Shown here one piece after another: positions 9,671-20,000 of a stretch of DNA of 58,700 bases; the stretch's first letter is position 1, and every line of letters starts with the position of its first letter. This DNA comes from Bacteroidales bacterium (GTDB lineage Bacteria; Bacteroidota; Bacteroidia; Bacteroidales; UBA7960). Location: assembly GCA_019429055.1 (NCBI GenBank), contig JAHYJP010000002.1, positions 1 to 58,700 on the forward strand, given 5' to 3'. Both the position numbers and the translations under genes were made by a program. Below the pieces are notes generated by a model. The model worked only from the letters and a program-made list of their open reading frames with translations. It had not been told where the DNA came from and did not search any database.

Positions 9671-10708
9671 ATGAAAGGCACTGAACTGCATTTTATCAGC
9701 CGGCTTTCAGATTATACGATGAAAAGCTTCTTCATCAGGGTTGCCCTGGTGAGCGGAACTGCTGTGCTGTTTCTGTTTATGGCTGTTCAGGTAGCGGGTG
9801 ATACAAGTATTGATATTTCGTTACTTGAGTATTTCCGCACAGTTCTGGTATTCAATATTATCAGTGAAGGCAATGTTTTCTTCGATCATCTGGCTGAGCG
9901 GTACCTTCCCATCCCTGAAAAGATCAGCCTACGACTAATTCTTCACATTATCATCAGCCTTATGCTTGGAACATTCGTGCTGGGTGTCTTTATTGTTACC
10001 GGAAATATGGCGCTGTTATTTCTGCACCCACTTATGCAATTGATGATACTTTTTGGGTTGATATTCATTTTCATTCTGATACTTGTATCAGTTACCATGC
10101 GTATCACCGAAAAGTGGATTTTTTCCATCAGGCAACTGGAAGAGCTCAAAAATCTTAAGCTGGTCAGCGATTACAATTCGTTACAGGCGCAGCTAAATCC
10201 GCACTTTCTATTCAACAACCTGAGTGTTCTCAAATCGATGATCACCTATGAACCAGATGCAGCGGTACAGTTTACCCAGAATTTCACGGATGTATATCGC
10301 TATGTTCTGGAAAGCAAGGATAAGGTAACGGTAAAACTGGCCGATGAACTCAGTTTTCTGGAAGCCTATACAGCTCTTCATAAAGAAAGGATGGGGGCTG
10401 CCCTGAATGTTGAAATGCAGGTGGATGATGCTTCGCTTAAAAAAGAAATTCCGCCACTGGCCCTTCAGATGCTTGTGGAAAATGCGCTGAAACATAACAA
10501 GGCATTGAAAGATGCTCCTTTGACTATTCAAATCCATACCCAAAATAATGCACTTGCAGTAACCAATAATCTGAATCCAAAAGAATCGGATTTTTCTGAG
10601 AAAACGGGATTAAAGAACCTGGTAGAGAGATATTCACATTTAACAGGAAAACCGGTAGAAATCAATCAGGATGAAAATAGTTTTCATGTGGCAATACCAT
10701 TGTTATGA
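9671..10708 (+). CDS. LytS/YehU-type sensor histidine kinase
   Basis: Transmembrane N-terminus, LQAQLNPHFLFNNLSVLKSMI His_kinase box, PPLALQMLVENALKHN N-box. Confidence 0.93.
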   Translation: MKGTELHFISRLSDYTMKSFFIRVALVSGTAVLFLFMAVQVAGDTSIDISLLEYFRTVLVFNIISEGNVFFDHLAERYLPIPEKISLRLILHIIISLMLGTFVLGVFIVTGNMALLFLHPLMQLMILFGLIFIFILILVSVTMRITEKWIFSIRQLEELKNLKLVSDYNSLQAQLNPHFLFNNLSVLKSMITYEPDAAVQFTQNFTDVYRYVLESKDKVTVKLADELSFLEAYTALHKERMGAALNVEMQVDDASLKKEIPPLALQMLVENALKHNKALKDAPLTIQIHTQNNALAVTNNLNPKESDFSEKTGLKNLVERYSHLTGKPVEINQDENSFHVAIPLL

Positions 10709-11484
10709 GCAAGGAAGTAAAAATTATACTGGTTGAAGATGAAGAACACAACCTCCGTTTGCTTCAGGGCATGATCGGCAAACTGCGCCCGGGATGGCAG
10801 GTTGCAGGTACTTTCGAAAGTGTAAAAAACACTGTGGAATGGCTGCGAAATAACTCCCATCCCGACCTTATCTTTCTGGATATTCAACTGGCCGACGGTT
10901 TGTGTTTTTCCATTTTTGATCAGGTGGATGTACAAAGTATGGTGATCTTTACCACCGCTTATGATAATTACGCCATAAGAGCTTTCAAGGTAAACAGCAT
11001 AGATTATCTTCTGAAACCTTTTAAGGAAAGCGAACTTGAAACGGCTATCCGGAAATTTGAGAGTTTTACCAACCTGGCCGGCTCAACTTTAAGCAGACTG
11101 GATTACCTTGAGCTGCTGGATGCCATTCGCCGGGGTGGAAAGAAATACCGTAAACGTTTTCTCATATCAAAGGGCGATGGATTTGTGCGTCTCGATGTGG
11201 ACGATATTGCATATTTCTATAATGAAAACCGCATCACCACTGCATTTACCTTCGGCAGACAAACACACATGGTTGACTTTTCCCTTGACGGACTTGAAGA
11301 ACAACTCGACCCTGAAAACTTCCACCGGGCCAACCGGCAACTTATCGTGAACATTAAGGCTGTGGATAAAATCGAAAACTACTTTGGCGGAAAGTTAAAA
11401 TTGCGACTGAACCCACCCCTGGATGGCGATCTTACCGTTAGCCGCCTGAAGGCCATGTCGTTCCGGCAGTGGTTGGGGCAGTAG
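10705..11484 (+). CDS. LytTR-family response regulator
   Basis: Receiver domain (DLIFLDIQLADG, SIDYLLKPF) plus LytTR domain (FHRANRQLIVNIKAVDKI); ATGA overlap with the kinase. Confidence 0.94.
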   Translation: MSKEVKIILVEDEEHNLRLLQGMIGKLRPGWQVAGTFESVKNTVEWLRNNSHPDLIFLDIQLADGLCFSIFDQVDVQSMVIFTTAYDNYAIRAFKVNSIDYLLKPFKESELETAIRKFESFTNLAGSTLSRLDYLELLDAIRRGGKKYRKRFLISKGDGFVRLDVDDIAYFYNENRITTAFTFGRQTHMVDFSLDGLEEQLDPENFHRANRQLIVNIKAVDKIENYFGGKLKLRLNPPLDGDLTVSRLKAMSFRQWLGQ

Positions 11485-11490
11485 TTATTC

Positions 11491-13290
11491 CTACTTCTTC
11501 ATTCTCTTTCTCTCATGCTCATCCAGGATGATCTTGCGCATACGGATGTGTGCAGGTGTGAATTCAACGTATTCATCTTCAGCAATATATTCCAGTGCTT
11601 CTTCCATGGAAAACTTGATGGCAGGTGCAAATGATGCCTTGTCATCAGAACCGGCAGCTCTCACGTTGCTGAGCTTTTTGGTTTTGGTAAGATTTACAAC
11701 CAGGTCTTCCTGTTTGTTGTTTTCACCAATTACCTGGCCCGTATAGATCTCTTCGCCAGGATCCACGAAGAATTTTCCGCGGTCCTGAAGTTTGTCGATG
11801 GAGTAGGCGATGGCGGTTCCGGTTTCCATGGCTATGATGGCCCCGTTGCGGCGGCGCGTAAAATCGCCCTTGTAAGGCTCAAACCCTTTCAGTCGGTGTG
11901 CCATAACGGCTTCACCTTCTGTTGATGTGAGCATGTTGCTTCGCATTCCTATCAATCCCCTCGAAGGGATCTCAAATTCAAGGTGGGTGCGGTCATTCTT
12001 TTGTTCCATATTAACCAGGTCGCCCTTGCGCTGCGATACCATTTCAATTACTTTACCCGAAAATTGCTCAGGAACATGTACGGTAAGGTATTCAACGGGT
12101 TCATATTTCTTACCATCAATTTCTTTAAAGATCACCCGGGGCTGTCCCACCTGCAGTTCGTAACCTTCGCGGCGCATGGTTTCAATGAGGATGGAAAGGT
12201 GCAATACTCCACGTCCGAAAACCTGGTAAGAATCAGCCGAATTGGTCGGTTCTACACGCATGGCCAGGTTTTTTTCCGTTTCAAGATAGAGGCGATCGCG
12301 CAGGTGGCGTGAAGTAACGAATTTACCATCCCGGCCAAAGAAAGGGGAGTTGTTGATGGTAAACTGCATACTCATGGTGGGCTCATCAATAGAAATGGGA
12401 AGCATTCCTTCGGGAACTTCAAAATCGGCAATGGTATCGCCAATCTCAAAGTCTTCCATACCCAGCACCGCACATATTTCACCTGATTGTATTTCTGTTT
12501 TGATCTTTTCCTTACCCAGTCCTTCAAAAGTATACAGCTCCTTGATCTTTGATTTTTTAACCGTTCCGTCTCTTTTTACCAGCGAAACCTGCTGATTGGG
12601 AAAGAGTTTGCCACGTGTTAGTCTTCCCACAGCAATCCTGCCCAGATATGAGCTGTAATCGAGAGAAGTGATCTGCATTTGTGTGCTGCCTTCAAACACT
12701 GCAGGTGGCGGAACATGCTCAATTACGATATCAAGCAGATAAGAAACATCCTGGGTGGGATTGTTCCAGTCGGGGCCCATCCAGCCTCCCTTGGCCGATC
12801 CGTAAACCGTGGGAAAATCCAGTTGATCTTCTGTGGCATTGAGGGCAAACATCAGATCAAAAACTTTTTCCTGTGTGAGTTCAGGGTCGCAATTGGGTTT
12901 GTCAACTTTGTTGATCACCACGATGGGCTTTTTATGCAGATCGAGGGCTTTTTCAAGCACGAAGCGGGTCTGGGGCATGGGTCCTTCAAAGGCATCCACG
13001 ATAAGCAGAACACCGTCGGCCATATTCAATACCCTTTCTACTTCACCTCCAAAGTCGGAGTGACCCGGAGTGTCGATGATGTTGATCTTTACGTCATTAT
13101 AACGAACAGAGCAGTTTTTGGCCAGGATGGTGATACCTCGTTCACGTTCCAGGTCGTTACTGTCCATAATCAGGTCCTGTGTTTCCTGGTTGTCGCGGAA
13201 AAGCTTTCCCTGGTGCAGGATGCGGTCAACGAGGGTGGTTTTGCCATGGTCAACATGGGCTATGATGGCGATATTTCGTATATTTAGCAT
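11491..13290 (-). CDS. typA: Ribosome-associated translational GTPase TypA/BipA
   Basis: [51 protein letters not shown]; the track start at 13467 runs into a dispersed repeat, so 13290 is preferred. Confidence 0.96.
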   Translation of the reverse strand: MLNIRNIAIIAHVDHGKTTLVDRILHQGKLFRDNQETQDLIMDSNDLERERGITILAKNCSVRYNDVKINIIDTPGHSDFGGEVERVLNMADGVLLIVDAFEGPMPQTRFVLEKALDLHKKPIVVINKVDKPNCDPELTQEKVFDLMFALNATEDQLDFPTVYGSAKGGWMGPDWNNPTQDVSYLLDIVIEHVPPPAVFEGSTQMQITSLDYSSYLGRIAVGRLTRGKLFPNQQVSLVKRDGTVKKSKIKELYTFEGLGKEKIKTEIQSGEICAVLGMEDFEIGDTIADFEVPEGMLPISIDEPTMSMQFTINNSPFFGRDGKFVTSRHLRDRLYLETEKNLAMRVEPTNSADSYQVFGRGVLHLSILIETMRREGYELQVGQPRVIFKEIDGKKYEPVEYLTVHVPEQFSGKVIEMVSQRKGDLVNMEQKNDRTHLEFEIPSRGLIGMRSNMLTSTEGEAVMAHRLKGFEPYKGDFTRRRNGAIIAMETGTAIAYSIDKLQDRGKFFVDPGEEIYTGQVIGENNKQEDLVVNLTKTKKLSNVRAAGSDDKASFAPAIKFSMEEALEYIAEDEYVEFTPAHIRMRKIILDEHERKRMKK

Positions 13291-13318
13291 GTTATTTACT
13301 TGTGAAAAAATAAGGGTG

Positions 13319-13326
13319 CAAAGGTA
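13319..13326 (-). promoter_or_regulatory. Putative Bacteroidota -7 box (TACCTTTG) of typA
   Basis: Reverse complement of CAAAGGTA matches TAnnTTTG, ~30 bp upstream of the typA ATG. Confidence 0.5.
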
Positions 13327-13330
13327 CTGC

Positions 13331-13467
13331 TTTTTCATCTGTTTATAATTTTTTTTTAATTCGGTCAGATGGAGCTCGCCAACAATATCCCGATTGTATG
13401 TTTTGTTTGTTGATAAATTATAATCATCCGCGTGTGTGTCAATAGTTTTTGTCATGGCTCGGTTCAT
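13331..13467 (-). repeat. Copy 2 of the ~135-bp dispersed repeat, directly upstream of the typA -7 box
   Basis: Matches the repeat at 3459-3592 strongly at both ends, with a divergent middle. Confidence 0.85.
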
Positions 13468-13605
13468 CAGAATAAGTGAGAAGGTTTATTATTACATTTC
13501 AATTCAATTAAGTTTTATATCTTAGGAGTTTGAAAACCTGTGAAAACACCCACAGGTATAATGACAGGAGCAGCATCCGGGATTTAAAGCTTATAAAACA
13601 ATATA

Positions 13606-13929
13606 ATGGAAAAAGCCGAAATCAAAACTCTCATTCATAAGGAGATAGAAAAAACCAGGAATATTATTCAGGAGTACGAAGAACTAACCCGTCCGGTAGC
13701 TCCGGATGTAGCTATAGGCCGGGTTTCGCGTATGGATGCCATTAACAATAAAAGTGTTGTGGAAGCATCACTCCGCCAGGCCCGTGAGAAACTCGACAAA
13801 CTCAATTATGTCCTTGACAGGGTTGATAAACCTGATTTCGGACAATGTGCCCGCTGCGGCAATACCATTCCCCTTGGTCGTATTCTTCTCAAACCGGAAA
13901 GTGTGTATTGTGTAAACTGTGCACTTTAA
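13606..13929 (+). CDS. TraR/DksA family zinc-finger protein
   Basis: C-terminal FGQCARCGNTIPLGRILLKPESVYCVNCA (C4 zinc finger). Confidence 0.88.
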   Translation: MEKAEIKTLIHKEIEKTRNIIQEYEELTRPVAPDVAIGRVSRMDAINNKSVVEASLRQAREKLDKLNYVLDRVDKPDFGQCARCGNTIPLGRILLKPESVYCVNCAL

Positions 13930-14272
13930 TTCTTCTTCCAGAAAAAATGAGTTCGGGTTTATGAATTAAATATCCTGATACAATTCTCTATCAATCTTAA
14001 AATAAGGTACATATGCAATCCAGTTCCTGAAAGAAGATACCGTAGAAAAGTTAAAAGGTAGATTTAAAATGCTAATTTGATAGTAGAAGAATTTATTATT
14101 TTATTGTCTTATTTTGATTCATTATAAATTACAATATTTTTTATCCAAATAAAAATATTTAACTATTTTTGGCCGGTCGAAATATCTTATTTGAATACCT
14201 AAATATTCATTTAAGCAAGATAGGGCAAGAATCAATTTATTTATTACTATTAATTCAGTTACATTAACCTTA

Positions 14273-15772
14273 ATGATTATGAAATCAAAAAAACTGATTT
14301 TATTTGGGTTTTTCTTAGCATTTCTGTATGTTATGATTGGTTGTCAAAAAGACAATAATGGCCCTAAAGATGCAACTCTTCCAACTCTGAACGCACAGGT
14401 AAGGGTTCAGGTTGCTTATGACGACACCCATGCGGCCTTCAGGTTTGTATGGAAAAGTCAGTCTAAAACTTTGCCAGCCGGATATGCCAATACCGGAAAA
14501 AAATACCCTGGCCATTTTCATGATATGCTTGTGCATGACGGAGAGAAATTCGATCGTTTTGCATCGGATGCTCGCATGCAGGAGGATCGCGTAAGTTTTA
14601 TGATTGATAAAGTTACAGATGGAATCCAGGGTTTTGCAAAGGCATCCTGCGCCATGACCTGTCATACTGGCATGGCTTCTCATAACTTTAATACTCCTGA
14701 TATAGTTGACCACTGGCACTGGCGTGGTGGAAGGAGTGGTCCTATGGGCTACGCTGAAGATGCTGCCGTAGGTGATGAACAACGTTTAAGAGATCCAGCC
14801 GGTACACCTCCAACAAAATTTATTCGCTCAGGTGGCGACCGTTTTCGCGAAGATCAGGCTGCACTTTCAGGAACAGCTCATGGTGTCCTGAGCGATGGCC
14901 TTCCAAGGTTTGTATTTAATAAAGGAAAAACCATTGGTGAATATACTATTCCGGCTTATTTTATTGCTGATATGAATGATAATATTGTTACTGATCCATT
15001 TACTGTATTACCAGGTGTAACTGATGTTACTACCAACCGAAGTTTGCTTGTGGTATATCAGGATTTGAGTTTTGATTCAGAAGACAAGGTAAATGCATTG
15101 GACCTTGGTTACCTGGTTTATGTTGCCACCTCAGAGGTGGATCATTTGCCCGAACACCTAAAAGATACCAACTCTGCTGATTTCACTACCTGGAGCGCTT
15201 TCTGGGCAGGTGAAACCGGTATAGGCGTTGCAGATGCTGCCCAGGCACTTGCCAAACTTAATGAAGTTCATCAGGAATGGGTGGGTGCAAATAAACTGGC
15301 CATGGTTACCCGCAGTGTTGCGTTTATTTATCAGTCAGATCAGCACGACATCAGTTCCGAACACGCATATAATAGTGATAACAATGAGTGGGAAGTTGTC
15401 CTTTACAGAAGATTGAACACCAGCTCTCAATTTGATGTGAACCTGGCCGATCTGGGTTCAGGAGCTAAATATGCACTGGGTTTTGCTATGCATGATGTGG
15501 GTGGTGCTGCCATTTCACACAATATTTCAATTACTTATTTGTTAGGTAATACTGAAGATGCTGATATTGTTGCCGGAAAAGTTGAAGATGTAACCACTGC
15601 CAACTGGAATGCAGTGCCATATTTTGACACTTATTACGTAAAACCTACTCTTTTGAATAAATGGACTGCCGAGTGGTTGACCGGACCCTCGCACGGCGGT
15701 TCTGCGATGATTGGAACTTCTACCTGTCTGTCTTGTCATCAGAATAATTTGTATAGCGGCGTACTTAATTAA
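14273..15772 (+). CDS. Ethylbenzene-dehydrogenase-related (EB_dh-type) c-type haem lipoprotein
   Basis: Lipobox MIGC; beta-rich EB_dh-like body (HDMLVHDGEKFDRF, DMNDNI, WSAFWAGETG); haem motifs CAMTCH and CLSCH. Confidence 0.72.
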   Translation: MIMKSKKLILFGFFLAFLYVMIGCQKDNNGPKDATLPTLNAQVRVQVAYDDTHAAFRFVWKSQSKTLPAGYANTGKKYPGHFHDMLVHDGEKFDRFASDARMQEDRVSFMIDKVTDGIQGFAKASCAMTCHTGMASHNFNTPDIVDHWHWRGGRSGPMGYAEDAAVGDEQRLRDPAGTPPTKFIRSGGDRFREDQAALSGTAHGVLSDGLPRFVFNKGKTIGEYTIPAYFIADMNDNIVTDPFTVLPGVTDVTTNRSLLVVYQDLSFDSEDKVNALDLGYLVYVATSEVDHLPEHLKDTNSADFTTWSAFWAGETGIGVADAAQALAKLNEVHQEWVGANKLAMVTRSVAFIYQSDQHDISSEHAYNSDNNEWEVVLYRRLNTSSQFDVNLADLGSGAKYALGFAMHDVGGAAISHNISITYLLGNTEDADIVAGKVEDVTTANWNAVPYFDTYYVKPTLLNKWTAEWLTGPSHGGSAMIGTSTCLSCHQNNLYSGVLN

Positions 15773-15794
15773 TTTTTGGGTAGCACTTAATTAC

Positions 15795-15836
15795 AAACCC
15801 GGCCTTTAGCAAAATTATTTGCTAAAGGCCGGGTTT
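15795..15836 (+). terminator. Rho-independent-like hairpin after the haem lipoprotein
   Basis: AAACCCGGCCTTTAGCAAA / TTTGCTAAAGGCCGGGTTT, nearly perfect long stem. Confidence 0.75.
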
Positions 15837-15939
15837 CGTTTAAAATAACAGTGTACTGAAAGAAACTCTTTGTCGGGCCTGCCGGAAAACACCAAAGGCG
15901 GCTTTATTTACTGCCTGAAAGGATTGGCAAGCCGGCTAC

Positions 15940-16753
15940 TTACTGACATTCAATATCCACACCATTTTCATCCCAGCAGTGAAATTCGTCATCGCTGAAA
16001 GTTTACGGATCTTTGATCTGACCGGTTTTGGTTTCCTTGTTCCAGTTGATTTCCACAAGGTTATTTTCTCCTTTGTTGAAAATGTTGTAAGAAGCATCGT
16101 AAGGTGTATTACCTGTAACTTCGTAGGAGATGTATCCGCCATTTTCCGGACCACCGCGAACAATATTGGTATACATTATGCCTTTTGTGCCATCATCATT
16201 TTTAAACCACTGAATACCCACAAAAGGTATAGGCTCGGCCGGCGACTTTAATAAAGTCCATTCGCCCTGTGTACCCCCAATTTCAGATGTTCCTGAATGC
16301 CATAGGAAATCTTCGTAAGCACCGGTACCTGCTTTGCTAATATACATGTTCCACCCTACCTGGTCACCTGCGATTTCTCCAAAAAGTTTTGCAGTAAAGG
16401 TGGATTGACCCACATTTACACTAAAATTCCAAAGCCACGATCCATCATACTGTGGCTGGGGTTGCTGATTGAAAGCCTCATTAAAGGTTGCAACCGGAAC
16501 TGCCATATGAACAAAGATTACCGTATTCCATAATGCCACATGTAATACTGCAACTGTGCGGTTTATGTATGTATCGCCGTTGAGCTGTTCTTTCTGCTGA
16601 TCAGTAAAATCTGAAAAATCCATAATAAAGGAAGACTGAGGCGGAAGTACAGGAGGTGTACCATGATCTTCTTTATTACATGAAGAAAAAGGAAGTAGTA
16701 AAATGGATAAAATAATGATCCGGTTAAATTTTGTTTTTCTGAAATTTTTCCAT
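15940..16753 (-). pseudogene. Hypothetical lipoprotein gene with a 5' frameshift and a late in-frame stop
   Basis: ORF 16003-16623 extends upstream in frame to ..FRKTKFNRIIILSILLLPFSSCNKEDHGTPPVLPPQSSFIMDF, but the ATG at 16753 is one base out of frame; past the TAA at 16003-16005 the same frame reads TFSDDEFHCWDENGVDIECQ*. Confidence 0.6.
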
Positions 16754-16950
16754 GATTAAAGTTTTGGTTAAATTATTTCACATTGAGAACGGAATTTTTC
16801 CAGATATTATTTGGAAAAGTATTTATCCTTCAAAATCTGGTAGTTTCTAATGATATTCATCAGTAAGAATACTTAAAAAGTGCAGTTTATTCAAATGATC
16901 CCGGGCTTTCAGGTCAGGGAGTGATTCTCAATAAAAATCAATATGAAGTG

Positions 16951-16990
16951 AAAAAGGGTCGTTCTGAATTTTTCAAAACGACCCTTAATA
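16951..16990 (-). terminator. Hairpin terminator downstream of the 1465-aa secreted protein
   Basis: AAGGGTCGTT (16954-16963) / AACGACCCTT (16977-16986). Confidence 0.65.
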
Positions 16991-17007
16991 CTTGTAATGA
17001 ACCTGCC

Positions 17008-20000
17008 CTAATTAATGATCTGCAACCTGGTATGGACTTCATTGCCGAAAACCATCTGAATGATATAGGTTCCGGGTGTTAAAGCAGGGTATATGACATT
17101 TTCACCGGCCGGTATATTCATGTCGAAAACTACTGTGCCAGTCATATTAGCAATAATGATCCGGGCGTCCTGCATGAGATTAACATTAAGTCTGTCTCTG
17201 GCCGGATTCGGGTGAACAGTAAAGCTGTTTTCTGAAACATATTCATCAATACCCACACTTCCCTGCAACTGAATCTCTGCTCTTTCGGAAACACCCGAAC
17301 TGTAAACAGCTTCTACCTCAGCCAGGTGATTTGCTTCAGTAAGTCCGCTGATTACAAAATTTGTTTCTGCAACATTTTCAGCAATCAGATTTCCATCCAG
17401 GTAAATATTGAAATGGAGAAAGTGCTTGTATTCCTTTTGATAGGAAATGTCATCGAGTAAAAGGAAGTAAGTGTTATCAGAAATGTAATTGATGGCAACG
17501 TAACGCGTTCCTTCAGGAGCATTGAAAGCGTATTCCTGCCAGTGATCCGGAGGAACGATCTGATTTCCGTTTTCAAAGGGTGTGAAATCATTGACTTCGG
17601 AACCCGATTCAGAATAAAGTACCCTGAATGTTTCCGGATCATTACCCACGAGCGATTGTGCATAGAAGGAGAATTTTCCTGCACCTGCCGGGATGATCAG
17701 CCAGTCATTGCCGGGTCCTTCGGGACCTGCCAGGGCCACAAGGTATCGCCTTCCCGAATGAGCATCCAGATTTATGGGAGGAGCTGTGGCAAACGGGTTG
17801 AACACCATAAACGACATGGGGTTTCCTGCCCCGGGCCAGGTGAAGTTCGTGTAGGTGTAGGTTGGCAGGCCATCCAGGTCTTTCAGAATGTAATCGCCGA
17901 TATTGTTTTTCTCAAAATCGGGATAGGTTTCAATATCATCAGTATATTCGGTATGAACCGTCCATGTAAGATGTGCAACCGATGCATCGTCATCCTGCTG
18001 CGCTGCAAGGTTTACCGGCATGGGCAGCAACTCTGTCAGAGGCACCTCGATGATTTGTCCGGAGGCAATGCCTACATTTTGCATAACTACTTTTTCGAAG
18101 TTTTCCAGCTGAACTGATAGTGTATAGGTTCCCAGCCATACATTGCTTAAATCGGCCTGCGTTTCAGAGGCTGAAAGTGTTTTCTCATAAAAATGATCAT
18201 CATTAAACAAACTGATATAGGTTCCTGCCGGACTACCTGCATTGGGCAGGGGTTTGATGGCGATATTGAAAAGAACATCCAGCATTACATCATTGGAAAG
18301 GGTTATTTCAGAGATCAGATCGTCGCCGTAATCAGCCTTTACTCCATACCTGTAAATACCCGGATCGGCATCAGTCAGTGCCTGATCCTCAAACTCTTCA
18401 ACTGTTACAAGTTGTGTAGTAAGTTCTGTCCATGTTTCCGGGTTGGTGTCCTTTAGCCCCCGGAAAACTTTATATCCTGCAGGATTGGCATCAACCGTAG
18501 TATTTACTATACCGTAGATATTCCAGTTTTTGTTGGTCAGGCTCATACCGGTCCATGTGCCATTTTCATAAAGCATGCTTCCCTTTCTTTGCGGTGCGTT
18601 TGGACCTTCATCAATGCCAATGGGGTATGCCCCATAGCCGGGTTCGAACCGGATTCCTATCCAGAGTTCCTTGGTTTTATCAATAAGGATAGCCCTGCTG
18701 AGTTCAAAGGTATACCAACCCTCTTCAGTTATGATTTCAGGATGTGTGTATATCAGCTCTGCTGCCTGAGCACCTTCAAATACCTCCAGGTGGATATTGG
18801 CATGATTGGCAATGTAGGCTTTTATATGTGTCAGTTTACCCCCTTCAGGAACAATACTGTTAAGATCGGATATGGTAAACCTGACGCCTGCGGTAAATTC
18901 TGCTCCGCCCCAGCCCCAGGCAGTATACTGTGTAAGCGAACCCCATTGCAGCATGGTTTCATTATCGAACCCGTAAGGCCGTTCCCAGGTAATGATACCG
19001 GCTGAATTCTCAATCTCTGCAATCACATTCATGGGTTTATGGGCCATCAGATCAAGCTCAACAGGATCAAGACTGAAATCATTATCATCACTGGTAAAAG
19101 ATTGTTGTGATGAATGATAAAGTGGGTGTGTGACATTAAGCTGATAATCTTTTTCCGCGAAAGCGTTCAAAGTAAACAGGCCTGATTCATTAGTGATGGT
19201 GTTCTGAGAAGAATATCCACTCAGTTTTACATAAGCTCCCTCGATGGCAACACCGGCATTATCCTGAACGGAACCGCTGATAATAATGGGAGAGGCTGAA
19301 GAAAGCACCACATCCAGAACGATGTGTTGATTTTCACCAACTGTAATTTCTGTGAAATGGCTGTTCAGCCCTTCTTTGGAAAATGAAACAGAATAATTTC
19401 CCGGTAGTAACGCCGGAATGGAATAAGTTCCGTCAGCGCCGGTGATGACGGTTTCATGCTGGTATTCATTTAACCCTACCGGTGTCACTTCAATAATAAC
19501 ATTTTCAATTCCTGTGCCTTCGCCTCCCAATGTAACCAAACCTGAAATACTGCCATAGTTTTGTACTTTGGTGGTAACAATACTTGGGATTGAACCTACT
19601 TCTTCGGTTGACCATGCTGCAGGCTGAGTAGTTATGGTACTCATATCTACTCCGTATCCAATAGCATAATAGGTTCGCAAATTTTCTACCGGGGTGTTCA
19701 TGAACTTAAAAGATGAACCGGAGGGCGGATTGTCGATCAGAGGTTTAATAACAGTTATGATTATATTTTCATTGGTTTCGGCATCATAATAGAAGGGCTG
19801 ATCCAGCTCAATTTCAATGGCATGGCGCCCGGCATTAAAGGTTATGGGTCCGTCAAATACCAGTTTCTGATCAGCATAATACTCCCATACGGCATTGGCA
19901 TTGTTGGGGCCGAAGACCTGGCGCTCGGTAGTGCTCATGTAAATCTTGTAATTCATGGTTCCGCCTGATGTTCCCAGGTTGCTGAAATACGATAAGCCGG

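Noticed and set aside
3952-11484. RND pump plus LytS/LytTR pair as a new resistance system
   Set aside because: Standard adaptor-permease-TolC operon followed by a common two-component pair; nothing in the sequence departs from the known pattern.
12679-13287. 202-aa + strand ORF antisense to typA
   Set aside because: Lies fully inside the well-supported typA gene on the other strand; sequence has no recognisable domain and looks like an antisense shadow ORF.
13291-13467. N-terminal extension of TypA (MNRAMTKTIDTHADDYN...)
   Set aside because: Arises from the dispersed repeat found also at 3459-3592, where the same frame is closed; TypA normally begins at [17 protein letters not shown].
14315-14782. 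155-aa - strand ORF inside the haem lipoprotein gene
   Set aside because: Antisense to a coherent lipoprotein; no domain.
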